Shown here piece after piece: positions 42,406 through 50,040 of a DNA stretch of 64,000 nucleotides. Positions within the stretch are counted from its first letter, which is position 1. Every line of letters begins with the position of its first letter. Source of the stretch: Pantoea eucrina (GTDB lineage: Bacteria > Pseudomonadota > Gammaproteobacteria > Enterobacterales > Enterobacteriaceae); the NCBI RefSeq assembly GCF_001691555.1, contig NZ_MAYN01000001.1, forward strand, positions 1-64,000. Direction: 5' to 3'. A program made the position numbers and the translations under genes. The notes beneath the pieces were generated by a model. That model ran no database searches. It had not been told where the DNA came from and worked only from the letters and a program-made list of their open reading frames with translations.

Positions 42406-42502
42406 AGCATTTCCTTATAAAAGATAAAATAGAGGAAGCAACAGAGCGGCATTAAGGCATACATCTCAAAGCGATGTCTGTGAGGCACACGGAAGAGCGG
42501 AC

Positions 42503-42527
42503 AAAAAAAGGCCACCCGAAGGTGGCC
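42503..42527 (-). terminator. Terminator of the ProP-like gene
   Basis: On the minus strand GGCCACC, TTCG, GGTGGCC (42527-42510), a stem with a UUCG tetraloop, is followed by a run of seven T. Confidence 0.85.
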
Positions 42528-42533
42528 AGCGTA

Positions 42534-43967
42534 TCAGGCAGGTTTTTGCTGCTTTTTATGTTTGCGCTGCCGGCGCAGCTTATCAATCAGGCGATGCGCT
42601 TCCGCTCTGGTTGCAACCGCAGGCGAGGATCCTTTCAGCGGCTTACGCGCCGTTTCGCTCAGCGTCAGTACCGTCAGCAGGCCGATAACCCCGGCGCCCA
42701 TCATATAGTAGGCCGGCATCATTTTGTTATGCGTGGTATCCACCAGCCAGGCGGTAATCAGCGGCGTGGTACCCCCAAACAGTGACACGGAGAGATTGAA
42801 ACCGATCGCCAGCGCGCTGTAACGGATATCGGTCACAAACAGCGCCGGCAGGGTAGCAGGCATGGTACCGCTGAAGCAGGTGTGCAGCAGACCCAGAATC
42901 GCCAGGCCGGCAAATACCCAGTACATATTACCGGTGCCCAGCAGCATATAGGCAGGGATGGCCAGCACAATCAGGCCCAGCGCGCCAAAGCCAATAACAG
43001 GTTTGCGGCCGAGACGATCGGTAAAGTAACCCCACATCAGCGTCAGTGGCATCATGATAAACATCACAACCATGACCAGCAGCAGGCCGGAGAGTTCGCT
43101 CAGACCAAGGATACCGGTGAGGTAACTTGGCATATACGCCGTCAGCATATAGTTGGAAACGTTGAACAGCAGCACCAGCCCGATACATTTCAGTAACGGT
43201 TTGCTCTGGGTGCGCAGCATCTGCCACAGCGTCAGCGGCGGCTTGTTATGCTCCATCTCTTCGCGCTGATCCATATGATCTTTAAATGCCGGCGTCTCTT
43301 CCAGTTTCAGGCGAATGTAGAGACCAAACAGGCCGAGCGGTGCAGCCAGAAAGAACGGAATACGCCAGCCCCACGACATCATCTCGTCATGCGGCAGATA
43401 CGCAATCATTCCGGTCACCAGGCTGGCCCCCAGCAGATAGCCCGCCAGCGTACCGAACTCCAGAAAGCTGCCCATAAAACCGCGCCGCTTGTCGGTTGAG
43501 TACTCGGCAATAAAAGTCGCCGCACCGCCATATTCACCGCCGGTTGAGAACCCCTGAACCAGACGGGCCACCAGCAGCAGAATCGGCGCCGCAATGCCGA
43601 TACTGGCATAGCTCGGGATCAGGCCAATGCAGAACGTGCCAATGGACATCATCACCATGGTAAAGGCGAGAACTTTCTGCCGGCCGAAGCGATCGCCCAG
43701 CGGCCCGAACACCATACCGCCAATCGGACGTACCAGAAACGCAGCGGCAAAGGTACCAAATGACGCGATGAGCTGTGCGGTGTTACTGGCATCAGGAAAG
43801 AAGACCTGGCCAATAATCACGGCCAGATAGCTGTATACCCCAAAATCGAACCACTCCATGGTATTACCGAGAGCGGCAGCGCCGACGGCGCGTTTTAACA
43901 GTTTGTTATCGATGACGGTAATATCATCAACAGTGAGATCGGGTTTATTTACTGTTTCAGTGCTCAT
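42534..43967 (-). CDS. proP: ProP-like proline/betaine:H+ symporter
   Basis: 477 residues, 12 membrane helices of the MHS group: LGNTMEWFDFGVYSYLAVIIGQVFFP, FGPLGDRFGRQKVLAFTM and QGFSTGGEYGGAATFIAEYSTDKRRGFMGSFLEFG. The last is very close to E. coli ProP. The C-terminal cytoplasmic tail (EAHRLIDKLRRQRKHKKQQKPA) is shorter than in E. coli (500 residues), so the antiparallel coiled coil that tunes its osmotic threshold is cut down. It imports proline and glycine betaine under osmotic stress. A 378-base upstream region suits multi-promoter control. Confidence 0.85.
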   Translation of the reverse strand: MSTETVNKPDLTVDDITVIDNKLLKRAVGAAALGNTMEWFDFGVYSYLAVIIGQVFFPDASNTAQLIASFGTFAAAFLVRPIGGMVFGPLGDRFGRQKVLAFTMVMMSIGTFCIGLIPSYASIGIAAPILLLVARLVQGFSTGGEYGGAATFIAEYSTDKRRGFMGSFLEFGTLAGYLLGASLVTGMIAYLPHDEMMSWGWRIPFFLAAPLGLFGLYIRLKLEETPAFKDHMDQREEMEHNKPPLTLWQMLRTQSKPLLKCIGLVLLFNVSNYMLTAYMPSYLTGILGLSELSGLLLVMVVMFIMMPLTLMWGYFTDRLGRKPVIGFGALGLIVLAIPAYMLLGTGNMYWVFAGLAILGLLHTCFSGTMPATLPALFVTDIRYSALAIGFNLSVSLFGGTTPLITAWLVDTTHNKMMPAYYMMGAGVIGLLTVLTLSETARKPLKGSSPAVATRAEAHRLIDKLRRQRKHKKQQKPA

Positions 43968-44345
43968 AGGCTTCCTTTGACAATGAAATAAAAGCGATCT
44001 TATAGCTTTCGCAGCCGGTTATTGCAGGGTGGAAAAGAAAGCTATAAGAGGCCGAAAGGCGGACACCTTAGGAGATAATTTTTCTTTACGCAACTTTGTG
44101 ATGTATATCACTGGCAATAAGCGTAGCGCTGAAGTAAAGAACTGTCAAAAAGCGCGACGGCGGCATAACAGGTTATCGCGTTAATTGAGATTACAGAGAG
44201 ATAAGACGCGATATTATGCTGGTCACAGAGTCTGCCTGGGCAGAAATATCGTAAACCAGAGATATTACTCTGTGATATACCGGTGAACAAAAAAACATCG
44301 TTGATTGACAGCTGCGTCAACTGCTGTCAGCTAATGTCAGGATAA
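43968..44345. promoter_or_regulatory. Upstream region of the ProP-like gene
   Basis: Non-coding, AT-rich, with several TATA-like boxes; it contains TGTGATGTATATCACT near 44097-44112, which resembles a CRP site (TGTGA-N6-TCACx pattern). E. coli proP is CRP-regulated, so a CRP site here is plausible. No gene seen. Confidence 0.5.
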
Positions 44346-45236
44346 TTATCCTGGCCCTTCGCTTGCTGCCGCCAGCAGTGGCACAATAATGTCACTCAAT
44401 GGCGTAGGCACACCTTTGCTGCGTCCATACCGCTGTATTACGCCGTTGCGGCACTCCCATTCCAGCGGGCGTCCGGCTTGCCGATCGGCAAGAATAGAGG
44501 TGCTGAGATCGGCAGGCGCACTCTGCAAACCCGCCAGAATATCATTCGTGACACTGTCACTTAGCGTTGCTCCGCAGGCGCGCGCCACGGCCAATGCTTC
44601 ATTGAGATAAGCCAGCGCCAGTTCAGCAATGTCAGGGCGGCTAAACATGCCTGCCCGGCGACTTGTCAGCACCATCAGACCCGCTACCGCATTCTGTAAC
44701 AGCTTGCGCCACGCCACTGAGTGAAAATCAGCGCTGAGGTCGGTACTGCAGCGCGTACCCGACAGAGCAGCCGCGATGCTGGCTGCAGCTGGCGTATCGG
44801 GCAGCGTCAGGCGTGGCCGGGCACGCAGCCATACAGAAGCGTCCGCTTCGCGCTGCGCCGGAAACCAGACCACCGAAGGCATAACCTGAGCACCGTTTAC
44901 CAGTGGCTGCAGCTGTGCCTGCTGCTCAATCCCATTTTGCAGCGCGCACACCACGGTATTCTCATCACATAACCTCTGCAGCCAGCCCGCGCTCTGCGTT
45001 ACCTGGGTGGTTTTTACCGCAACAAACAGCAGCGCAACGGGTCGGCTGATGGCGGCAGGATCGATCAGTACCGGGCCGGGCACCCGGATTTCGCCTTCGT
45101 CATGCCGCAGCGTCAGGTGTGCGTGCGGCGTACGGCCACAGAGCAGCGGCAGACGCCCGGCTTCATACAGGGCAGCAGCGATGGTGGTGCCGATAGCGCC
45201 AGGGCCGAGCAGTGCAACAGAGGGATAATCTGACAT
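44346..45236 (-). CDS. Ketopantoate-reductase-like (PanE/ApbA family) oxidoreductase
   Basis: 296 residues. NADP-binding VALLGPGAIGTTIAAALYEAG (8-28), LLFVAVKTTQ (about 69-78, substrate-site lysine), LQNGIEQ and the C-terminal helical domain with WRKLLQNAVAGLMVLTSR (catalytic-type Lys near 177), LEWECRNGVIQRYGRSKGVPTPL. It is a divergent paralogue of PanE (2-dehydropantoate 2-reductase); the main PanE is probably elsewhere, so the substrate may differ. Single gene, divergent from the OBAP lipoprotein. Confidence 0.78.
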   Translation of the reverse strand: MSDYPSVALLGPGAIGTTIAAALYEAGRLPLLCGRTPHAHLTLRHDEGEIRVPGPVLIDPAAISRPVALLFVAVKTTQVTQSAGWLQRLCDENTVVCALQNGIEQQAQLQPLVNGAQVMPSVVWFPAQREADASVWLRARPRLTLPDTPAAASIAAALSGTRCSTDLSADFHSVAWRKLLQNAVAGLMVLTSRRAGMFSRPDIAELALAYLNEALAVARACGATLSDSVTNDILAGLQSAPADLSTSILADRQAGRPLEWECRNGVIQRYGRSKGVPTPLSDIIVPLLAAASEGPG

Positions 45237-45474
45237 AAATGAAACTCCGGTTTACGCTGATATTCTGCTGATGGCAGAAGCAGAGGAGTGATAAGTATTG
45301 TTCACGCCCGTGCAGTTAACCGCATAAAACGCGGTAAAACGGATCTCTTATTACAGCTCTGTTACGGCTTCTGTTTTTATCGGGCAATTCAGTGACGTAA
45401 ATGTTCCCGCCGCTGCGCTGGCATCCTGATTCATATTAACTATGGTTATCACTCAAAGAATAAAAGGATGATCT

Positions 45475-46182
45475 ATGCGTAATCTTATTTTGAGTGGATT
45501 CACCGTATTATTGCTGTCAGGATGCGGCGCAAATAATAGTGCGTCACCGGTCAACGCGCCCGGTGCGCCCGTAGCGGGTAAAACAGCCCTGCTGGAGAGC
45601 GGTGCGGCGGCACTGCAATCCCGTCCACCGATTGATGCGATTAATACCTATCTGGATGGATTCCACTACTACTGTGGCGATAAACAGGGGCAGATGGAAG
45701 CGCATCACTATGTCACTATTCTGAACGATGATGTGATGCAGGCGGTGATTTTTGACGGCAACAAAAAAGACGCCAAGCTGATGGGCGTTGAATATATCAT
45801 CAGCGAGCGGCTGTTTAAGCAGCTTCCGGCGGGTGAGAAGAAATACTGGCACAGCCACCGTTATGAAGTGAAATCAGGCTCTCTGATTGCGCCGGGCATT
45901 CCGGATGCCGCTGAACATGCGCTGATGGGTAAAATTGTAAATACCTACGGGAAAACCTGGCATACCTGGCATACTGACCGCGACAAAACGCTGCCGCTGG
46001 GTGAACCGGCGCTGATGATGGGATTCACCGCCGACGGACAGATGAACCCGGCGCTGCTGCACGATCGCGATCGGCGCTTTGGCGTGGACACACAGAAAAT
46101 TCGCGCGGCGCGCGCCGATCTTGACGCGCATCCGGTGGCCGCAGGCGCAGATAACTGCCAGCGTGTACATCAGGCGCACTGA
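45475..46182 (+). CDS. OBAP (DUF1264) family lipoprotein
   Basis: 235 residues. Lipobox LLSG-C17 follows a signal peptide (MRNLILSGFTVLLLSGC), so it is an anchored lipoprotein. The rest matches the DUF1264/oil-body-associated-protein family: DGFHYYCGDKQGQMEAHHYVT, LMGVEYIISERLF, YWHSHRYEVKSG, KTWHTWHTDRDKTLPLG, with many His/Trp residues. Family members are known from seed oil bodies and from bacteria, with no enzymatic role established. An excellent UUCG-loop terminator follows. Confidence 0.8.
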   Translation: MRNLILSGFTVLLLSGCGANNSASPVNAPGAPVAGKTALLESGAAALQSRPPIDAINTYLDGFHYYCGDKQGQMEAHHYVTILNDDVMQAVIFDGNKKDAKLMGVEYIISERLFKQLPAGEKKYWHSHRYEVKSGSLIAPGIPDAAEHALMGKIVNTYGKTWHTWHTDRDKTLPLGEPALMMGFTADGQMNPALLHDRDRRFGVDTQKIRAARADLDAHPVAAGADNCQRVHQAH

Positions 46183-46196
46183 TCGCCGTTAAGCAC

Positions 46197-46226
46197 ATCC
46201 GCAGCGTTCGCGCTGCGGATTTTTTT
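46197..46226 (+). terminator. Terminator after the OBAP gene
   Basis: ATCCGCAGCG (46197-46206), TTCG, CGCTGCGGAT (46211-46220) followed by six T. Confidence 0.88.
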
Positions 46227-46295
46227 CGCCTGTTGCACCCAAACCAGGTTAAAAAGAGAGATCGCTTTTCTCTGCTGTAAGGAACCAGACGCATT

Positions 46296-46928
46296 ATGAC
46301 GCTCAAACGTTATTTCACCAGCGACCAGCTGACGCTTACCACCCGGGTATTGTGCTGTGAACCTCAGGATGATGGCCGGTTTCGTATCCTCCTCACTGAA
46401 ACGCTGTTTCACCCGCAGGGCGGCGGCCAGCCCTCCGATCGCGGCACCCTTGCCGGTGCAGCCATGCTGCAGGCACTGCAGGAGGGCGATGATATTGCAC
46501 ACTATACCGATCGGGCAGTTGAGCCGGGCGAGGCGGAGCTGGTGGTGGATGGCGAACTGCGGGCGCTGCACTCACGTTATCACTCAGCGGGGCATGTGAT
46601 TGCTTATGCCGGAGAGGTGTTTGGCTGGCGCGGCTATAAAGCAAACCACCGGCCGGGCGAAGGGCGCATTGTGTTTACCGCGCTGGAGCAGGCTGAACCG
46701 GTCACAGCGGAGGCGCTGACGCAGCACGCAGCGGCGCTGGTGGCGGGTAACTATCCCCGCCTGCTGGGCGAAGAGGAGGGTAAACGAATGGTGAGCTGGG
46801 GCGAACTGACTCCTTATGCCTGCGGCGGCACGCATGTGCTGCATACCGGAGATATTGGTGACATTGTGATTGGCAAAGTGAAAGAGAAAAAGGGTGAACT
46901 CACGGTACAGTATAGCCTGAGTCACTAA
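46296..46928 (+). CDS. AlaX-like alanyl-tRNA editing protein
   Basis: 210 residues, the stand-alone editing domain related to the threonyl/alanyl-tRNA synthetase second additional domain. The zinc motifs are HSAGH (about 92-96, HxxxH) and CGGTH (about 178-182, CxxxH). FHPQGGGQPSDRG is the conserved AlaX substrate loop. It deacylates mischarged Ser- or Gly-tRNA(Ala) in trans. ATG 46296 follows AAGGAACCAGACGCATT. Monocistronic between terminators. Confidence 0.88.
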   Translation: MTLKRYFTSDQLTLTTRVLCCEPQDDGRFRILLTETLFHPQGGGQPSDRGTLAGAAMLQALQEGDDIAHYTDRAVEPGEAELVVDGELRALHSRYHSAGHVIAYAGEVFGWRGYKANHRPGEGRIVFTALEQAEPVTAEALTQHAAALVAGNYPRLLGEEEGKRMVSWGELTPYACGGTHVLHTGDIGDIVIGKVKEKKGELTVQYSLSH

Positions 46929-46981
46929 GCAGCATGAGGGGCGGCTCCGTTTCCCCCCATGCCTGCAGCGCCGGCCGTGTT

Positions 46982-48799
46982 TCAGCCATGATCCGTCAGC
47001 GACTGTGCCGCGCAGATCAGCGCCAGATGACTGAGCCCCTGCGGCATGTTGCCGCGCCACTCATCCGTGCGGACATCAAACATCTCATTAAAGGTTTCGA
47101 CGTTACCACGCTGGCAGAGTTTGCCGAGGATCTCTTCCATCGCCTGCTCTGCCTGCGGGACGTCACCCACCGCGGCCAGCGCCTCTACCAGCCAGAAAGA
47201 GCAGGCAATGAAGGTGCTCTCTTCCTGTTCCACGCCGGAGTAGCGATACACCATTGCGCTGTTATGTCCGAGATCCTGACGGATCGCGCGATAGGTGGCG
47301 CGCATGCGGTCCGGGTTAACCTGGTTGCCATAACGGTGCATCAGCGCCAGCGCCGCATCCAGTTTATCTTCGCTGTCGGGATAGAACAGATAAGCCTGTC
47401 TGGCTTCGCTCCAGCAGTGCGCCTCCACCCACTCACTGATGCGATCGCGCTCGCGCTGCCAGCGCTCGAGCCAGGTCGGCTCAATATGTTTCGCTTTCGC
47501 CAGCGCTACGGCACGATCCAGCGCCAGCCAGCAGGCCATCTTGGAATGGGTATAGTGATGCTCATCGGGCAGCTCCCAGATCCCGCAATCTTTCTGACGC
47601 CATGAATCAGCGCAGTGGTTTGCCAGCTCACCCAGCATGCGCGAGGTCGAGAGATCGAGCACGTGACCAGCCTGTATAAACAGATCGGCGGTGGCAAGCA
47701 TGTCGCCATACATACTGAGCTGGAGCTGATCGCGCGCGTTATTGCCGATGCGCACCGGCTGTGAATGGTGGTAACCGCGCAGCGGCGGATAAGATTCAGC
47801 CGGGACTTCATCCCCTTCGAGGGTATAGCAGGCGCGCAGCGCGGTACCGTGACGAATAATCGTTTTTGATAGCCATGAGAACGCCGCCTTACAATCTTCC
47901 AGCGCACCCAGAAAAACAAAGGATTTGATGATCAGGCAGGCGTCGCGCACCCATGCGTAGCGATAGTCATAATTTTTTTCGCCGCCGATACCTTCCGGCA
48001 GGGACGTTGTGGCTGCTGCCGCCAGGGCACCGGTGGGAGAGTACCAGAGGAATTTCAGCGACAGCGCCGAACGCCGTACGTGCTGCTCATAGCGTCCCTG
48101 ATAACTCAGGCTGCGCGTCCAGTCGCACCATGCAGTGTGGCTGGTTTCTATACGGGTATCGATAGCGCTTAAATCCGGCACCGCCAGCGGCTCGCGCTCG
48201 GTGACCAGCAGGGCAACCAGCGCATGGCTGCCGGGCGAGGTTTTGAGCGTGGCGGTGATACGTTCATCGCCCCGTTCCGTCACTTGCCACGCGTCGCTGG
48301 TGCGCAGCATCGCCATCAGATCAGCAATATGATAAACGTCGCCCTGGTCAGTGCAGTCACGCCACGGCGAGCAGGTTTCAGCCAGCGTACCAAAGCGTAA
48401 CGTCAGCGTCAGCTCAACGTGGCCCTCAACGCCTTCGACGCGCCGCGCCAGCTCACTCCACGGCAGACGACCGGCCAGCGTACTGTTTAATGATTCAGTC
48501 AGCAGGACTGAGCCCTCTGCGGTAATAAACGTCGTTTCCAGCACGTTGCTGTCAGCACGATAAGCGCGCTCGGTGCGGAAAGGAGCTGTGGGCACAATCT
48601 GGAAAAAGCCACCAATCTCCGGATCGAGCAGGCGGTCAAATAGCGGAGCGGAGTCAAGATTAGGTGCACACCACCAGTCGATAGCGCCATCCGGTGCGAT
48701 AAGCGCAACGGAACGGCCTTCACCAATGGCCGCGTAATCGCCGAGGCGCGCAAACCCTTTTTCGCGCATCGGCGACTGCAAAATCTGGTTATTCATCAT
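46982..48799 (-). CDS. Glycoside hydrolase family 15 (glucoamylase/trehalase-type)
   Basis: 605 residues. N-terminal beta-sandwich (GDYAAIGEGRSVALIAPDGAIDWWCAPNLDSAPLFDRLLDP) then an (alpha/alpha)6 barrel. YDYRYAWVRDACLIIKSF is the substrate-binding region, general acid Glu lies in CGIWELPDEHHYTHSK (about 430), and general base Glu in EQEESTFIACSFWLVEALA (about 565). Cytoplasmic (no signal peptide). Bacterial GH15 proteins of this build include trehalases and glucoamylases. Proximity to treZYX makes trehalose or maltodextrin degradation likely, but the exact specificity is open. Confidence 0.85.
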   Translation of the reverse strand: MMNNQILQSPMREKGFARLGDYAAIGEGRSVALIAPDGAIDWWCAPNLDSAPLFDRLLDPEIGGFFQIVPTAPFRTERAYRADSNVLETTFITAEGSVLLTESLNSTLAGRLPWSELARRVEGVEGHVELTLTLRFGTLAETCSPWRDCTDQGDVYHIADLMAMLRTSDAWQVTERGDERITATLKTSPGSHALVALLVTEREPLAVPDLSAIDTRIETSHTAWCDWTRSLSYQGRYEQHVRRSALSLKFLWYSPTGALAAAATTSLPEGIGGEKNYDYRYAWVRDACLIIKSFVFLGALEDCKAAFSWLSKTIIRHGTALRACYTLEGDEVPAESYPPLRGYHHSQPVRIGNNARDQLQLSMYGDMLATADLFIQAGHVLDLSTSRMLGELANHCADSWRQKDCGIWELPDEHHYTHSKMACWLALDRAVALAKAKHIEPTWLERWQRERDRISEWVEAHCWSEARQAYLFYPDSEDKLDAALALMHRYGNQVNPDRMRATYRAIRQDLGHNSAMVYRYSGVEQEESTFIACSFWLVEALAAVGDVPQAEQAMEEILGKLCQRGNVETFNEMFDVRTDEWRGNMPQGLSHLALICAAQSLTDHG

Positions 48800-48821
48800 G
48801 CTTCCCTGTCAGCTGAAACGA

Positions 48822-48852
48822 CAGCGTGGCTGCCACAGGGGCAGCCACGCTG
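48822..48852 (-). terminator. Strong hairpin after the SDR gene
   Basis: CAGCGTGGCTGCC (48822-48834), ACAGG, GGCAGCCACGCTG (48840-48852), 13-bp perfect stem. On the minus strand only TCGTTT follows, so termination may be partial and read through into the GH15 gene. Confidence 0.6.
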
Positions 48853-48872
48853 GTATCGGGCAGAATGTGCAA

Positions 48873-49766
48873 TTACAGCGTGCCGGTACCGCCGTCTGAG
48901 CACCATACCTGGCCTGAGGTAAAGCCATTAAGATTTTCAGCAAATGTCACATACAGCGGGGCGATTTCCACCGGCTGGCCTGGACGGCCCATCGGTGCGC
49001 CGGAACCAAACTGCTGCAGTTTCTCTTCAGGCTGACCGCCACACGCCTGAAGCGGAGTCCAGTAAGGACCGGGCGCGACAGCGTTAACGCGGATTTTCTG
49101 TTCCGCCAGCTGTTTGGCCAGCGCTTTAGTAAAGGCAGCAATGGAGGCCTTGGTCTGCGCATAATCAAGCAGAATTGCGCTTGGTTCATACGCCTGAACA
49201 GAAGACGTATTTATAATAGACGCACCCTGTGGCAGATATTCCAGCGCGGCTTTAGTGATCCAGAACATCGCATAAACGTTGGTCTTAAAGGTTGCATCAA
49301 AATCTTCCGTAGAGAGCGTACGGATTGACTCATTAAATTGCTGGCGTCCGGCGTTATTAACCAGAATATCCAGACCATCCAGTTTTTCAGCGGCTTCTTT
49401 TACCAGCTGCTGACAAAATGATTCTGAACGGATATCGCCCGGAATAGCGATAGCTTTACGTCCTTCAGCTTCAATCAGCTTTACCACTTCCTGCGCATCT
49501 GACTCTTCAGCCGGCAGATAGTTAATGGCAACGTCTGCGCCTTCACGAGCGTAAGCGATAGCCACGGCGCGGCCGATGCCTGAATCGCCGCCAGTGATCA
49601 GCGCCTTACGTCCGGTCAGACGGCCTGAGCCGCGATAGCTTTTTTCACCGTGATCGGGAAGCGGATCCATCTTGCTGGCTAAGCCTGGAAAATCCTGCGA
49701 CGGCGTGTTGAACGGTGGCTGCGGATATTCATTGGTGATTAGCGTTTTGTTAGTGAACGAATTCAT
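48873..49766 (-). CDS. Short-chain dehydrogenase of the YghA/glucose-dehydrogenase-like group
   Basis: 297 residues from ATG 49764-49766 after AAGGAGCCCGTT; an in-frame ATG 102 bases upstream is unsupported. The N-terminal extension (YPQPPFNTPSQDFPGLASKMDPLPDHGEKSYRGSGRL) is the signature of YghA/YhdF-like SDRs. Rossmann TGGDSGIGRAVA (about 61-72), NNAGRQQ, catalytic Ser in INTSSVQAY, and YAQTKAS with Tyr/Lys. These enzymes are general-stress (often RpoS-linked) NADP dehydrogenases of uncertain substrate. It may be read with the GH15 gene. Confidence 0.88.
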   Translation of the reverse strand: MNSFTNKTLITNEYPQPPFNTPSQDFPGLASKMDPLPDHGEKSYRGSGRLTGRKALITGGDSGIGRAVAIAYAREGADVAINYLPAEESDAQEVVKLIEAEGRKAIAIPGDIRSESFCQQLVKEAAEKLDGLDILVNNAGRQQFNESIRTLSTEDFDATFKTNVYAMFWITKAALEYLPQGASIINTSSVQAYEPSAILLDYAQTKASIAAFTKALAKQLAEQKIRVNAVAPGPYWTPLQACGGQPEEKLQQFGSGAPMGRPGQPVEIAPLYVTFAENLNGFTSGQVWCSDGGTGTL

Positions 49767-50040
49767 AACGGGCTCCTTGTACAGTGAACGTGTAGAAATA
49801 AGCCTGGCAGAGATGTGATATTTGTCACGTAAAAAACCGCGAATGAATTTTATTTGTGCAATAACCACGCAGCGGAGAAAGTTATTTTTCCTTACAATTT
49901 CACTAACGTAATGATTATTTATCGCCTCTTAGTCTACTTTTATAAAATAAGCGAGTCGGTAACATTGCAGAGCAGAAATTTAGCTCTAAGCTCATTGAAT
50001 AACTTTAATAAATATCCGGGCTTTTGCCGGGATTAACATA

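Noticed and set aside
44108..44320. Possible 70-residue protein upstream of the ProP-like gene
   Set aside because: No ribosome site, no protein-family feature, and it lies in a promoter region with a CRP-like site.
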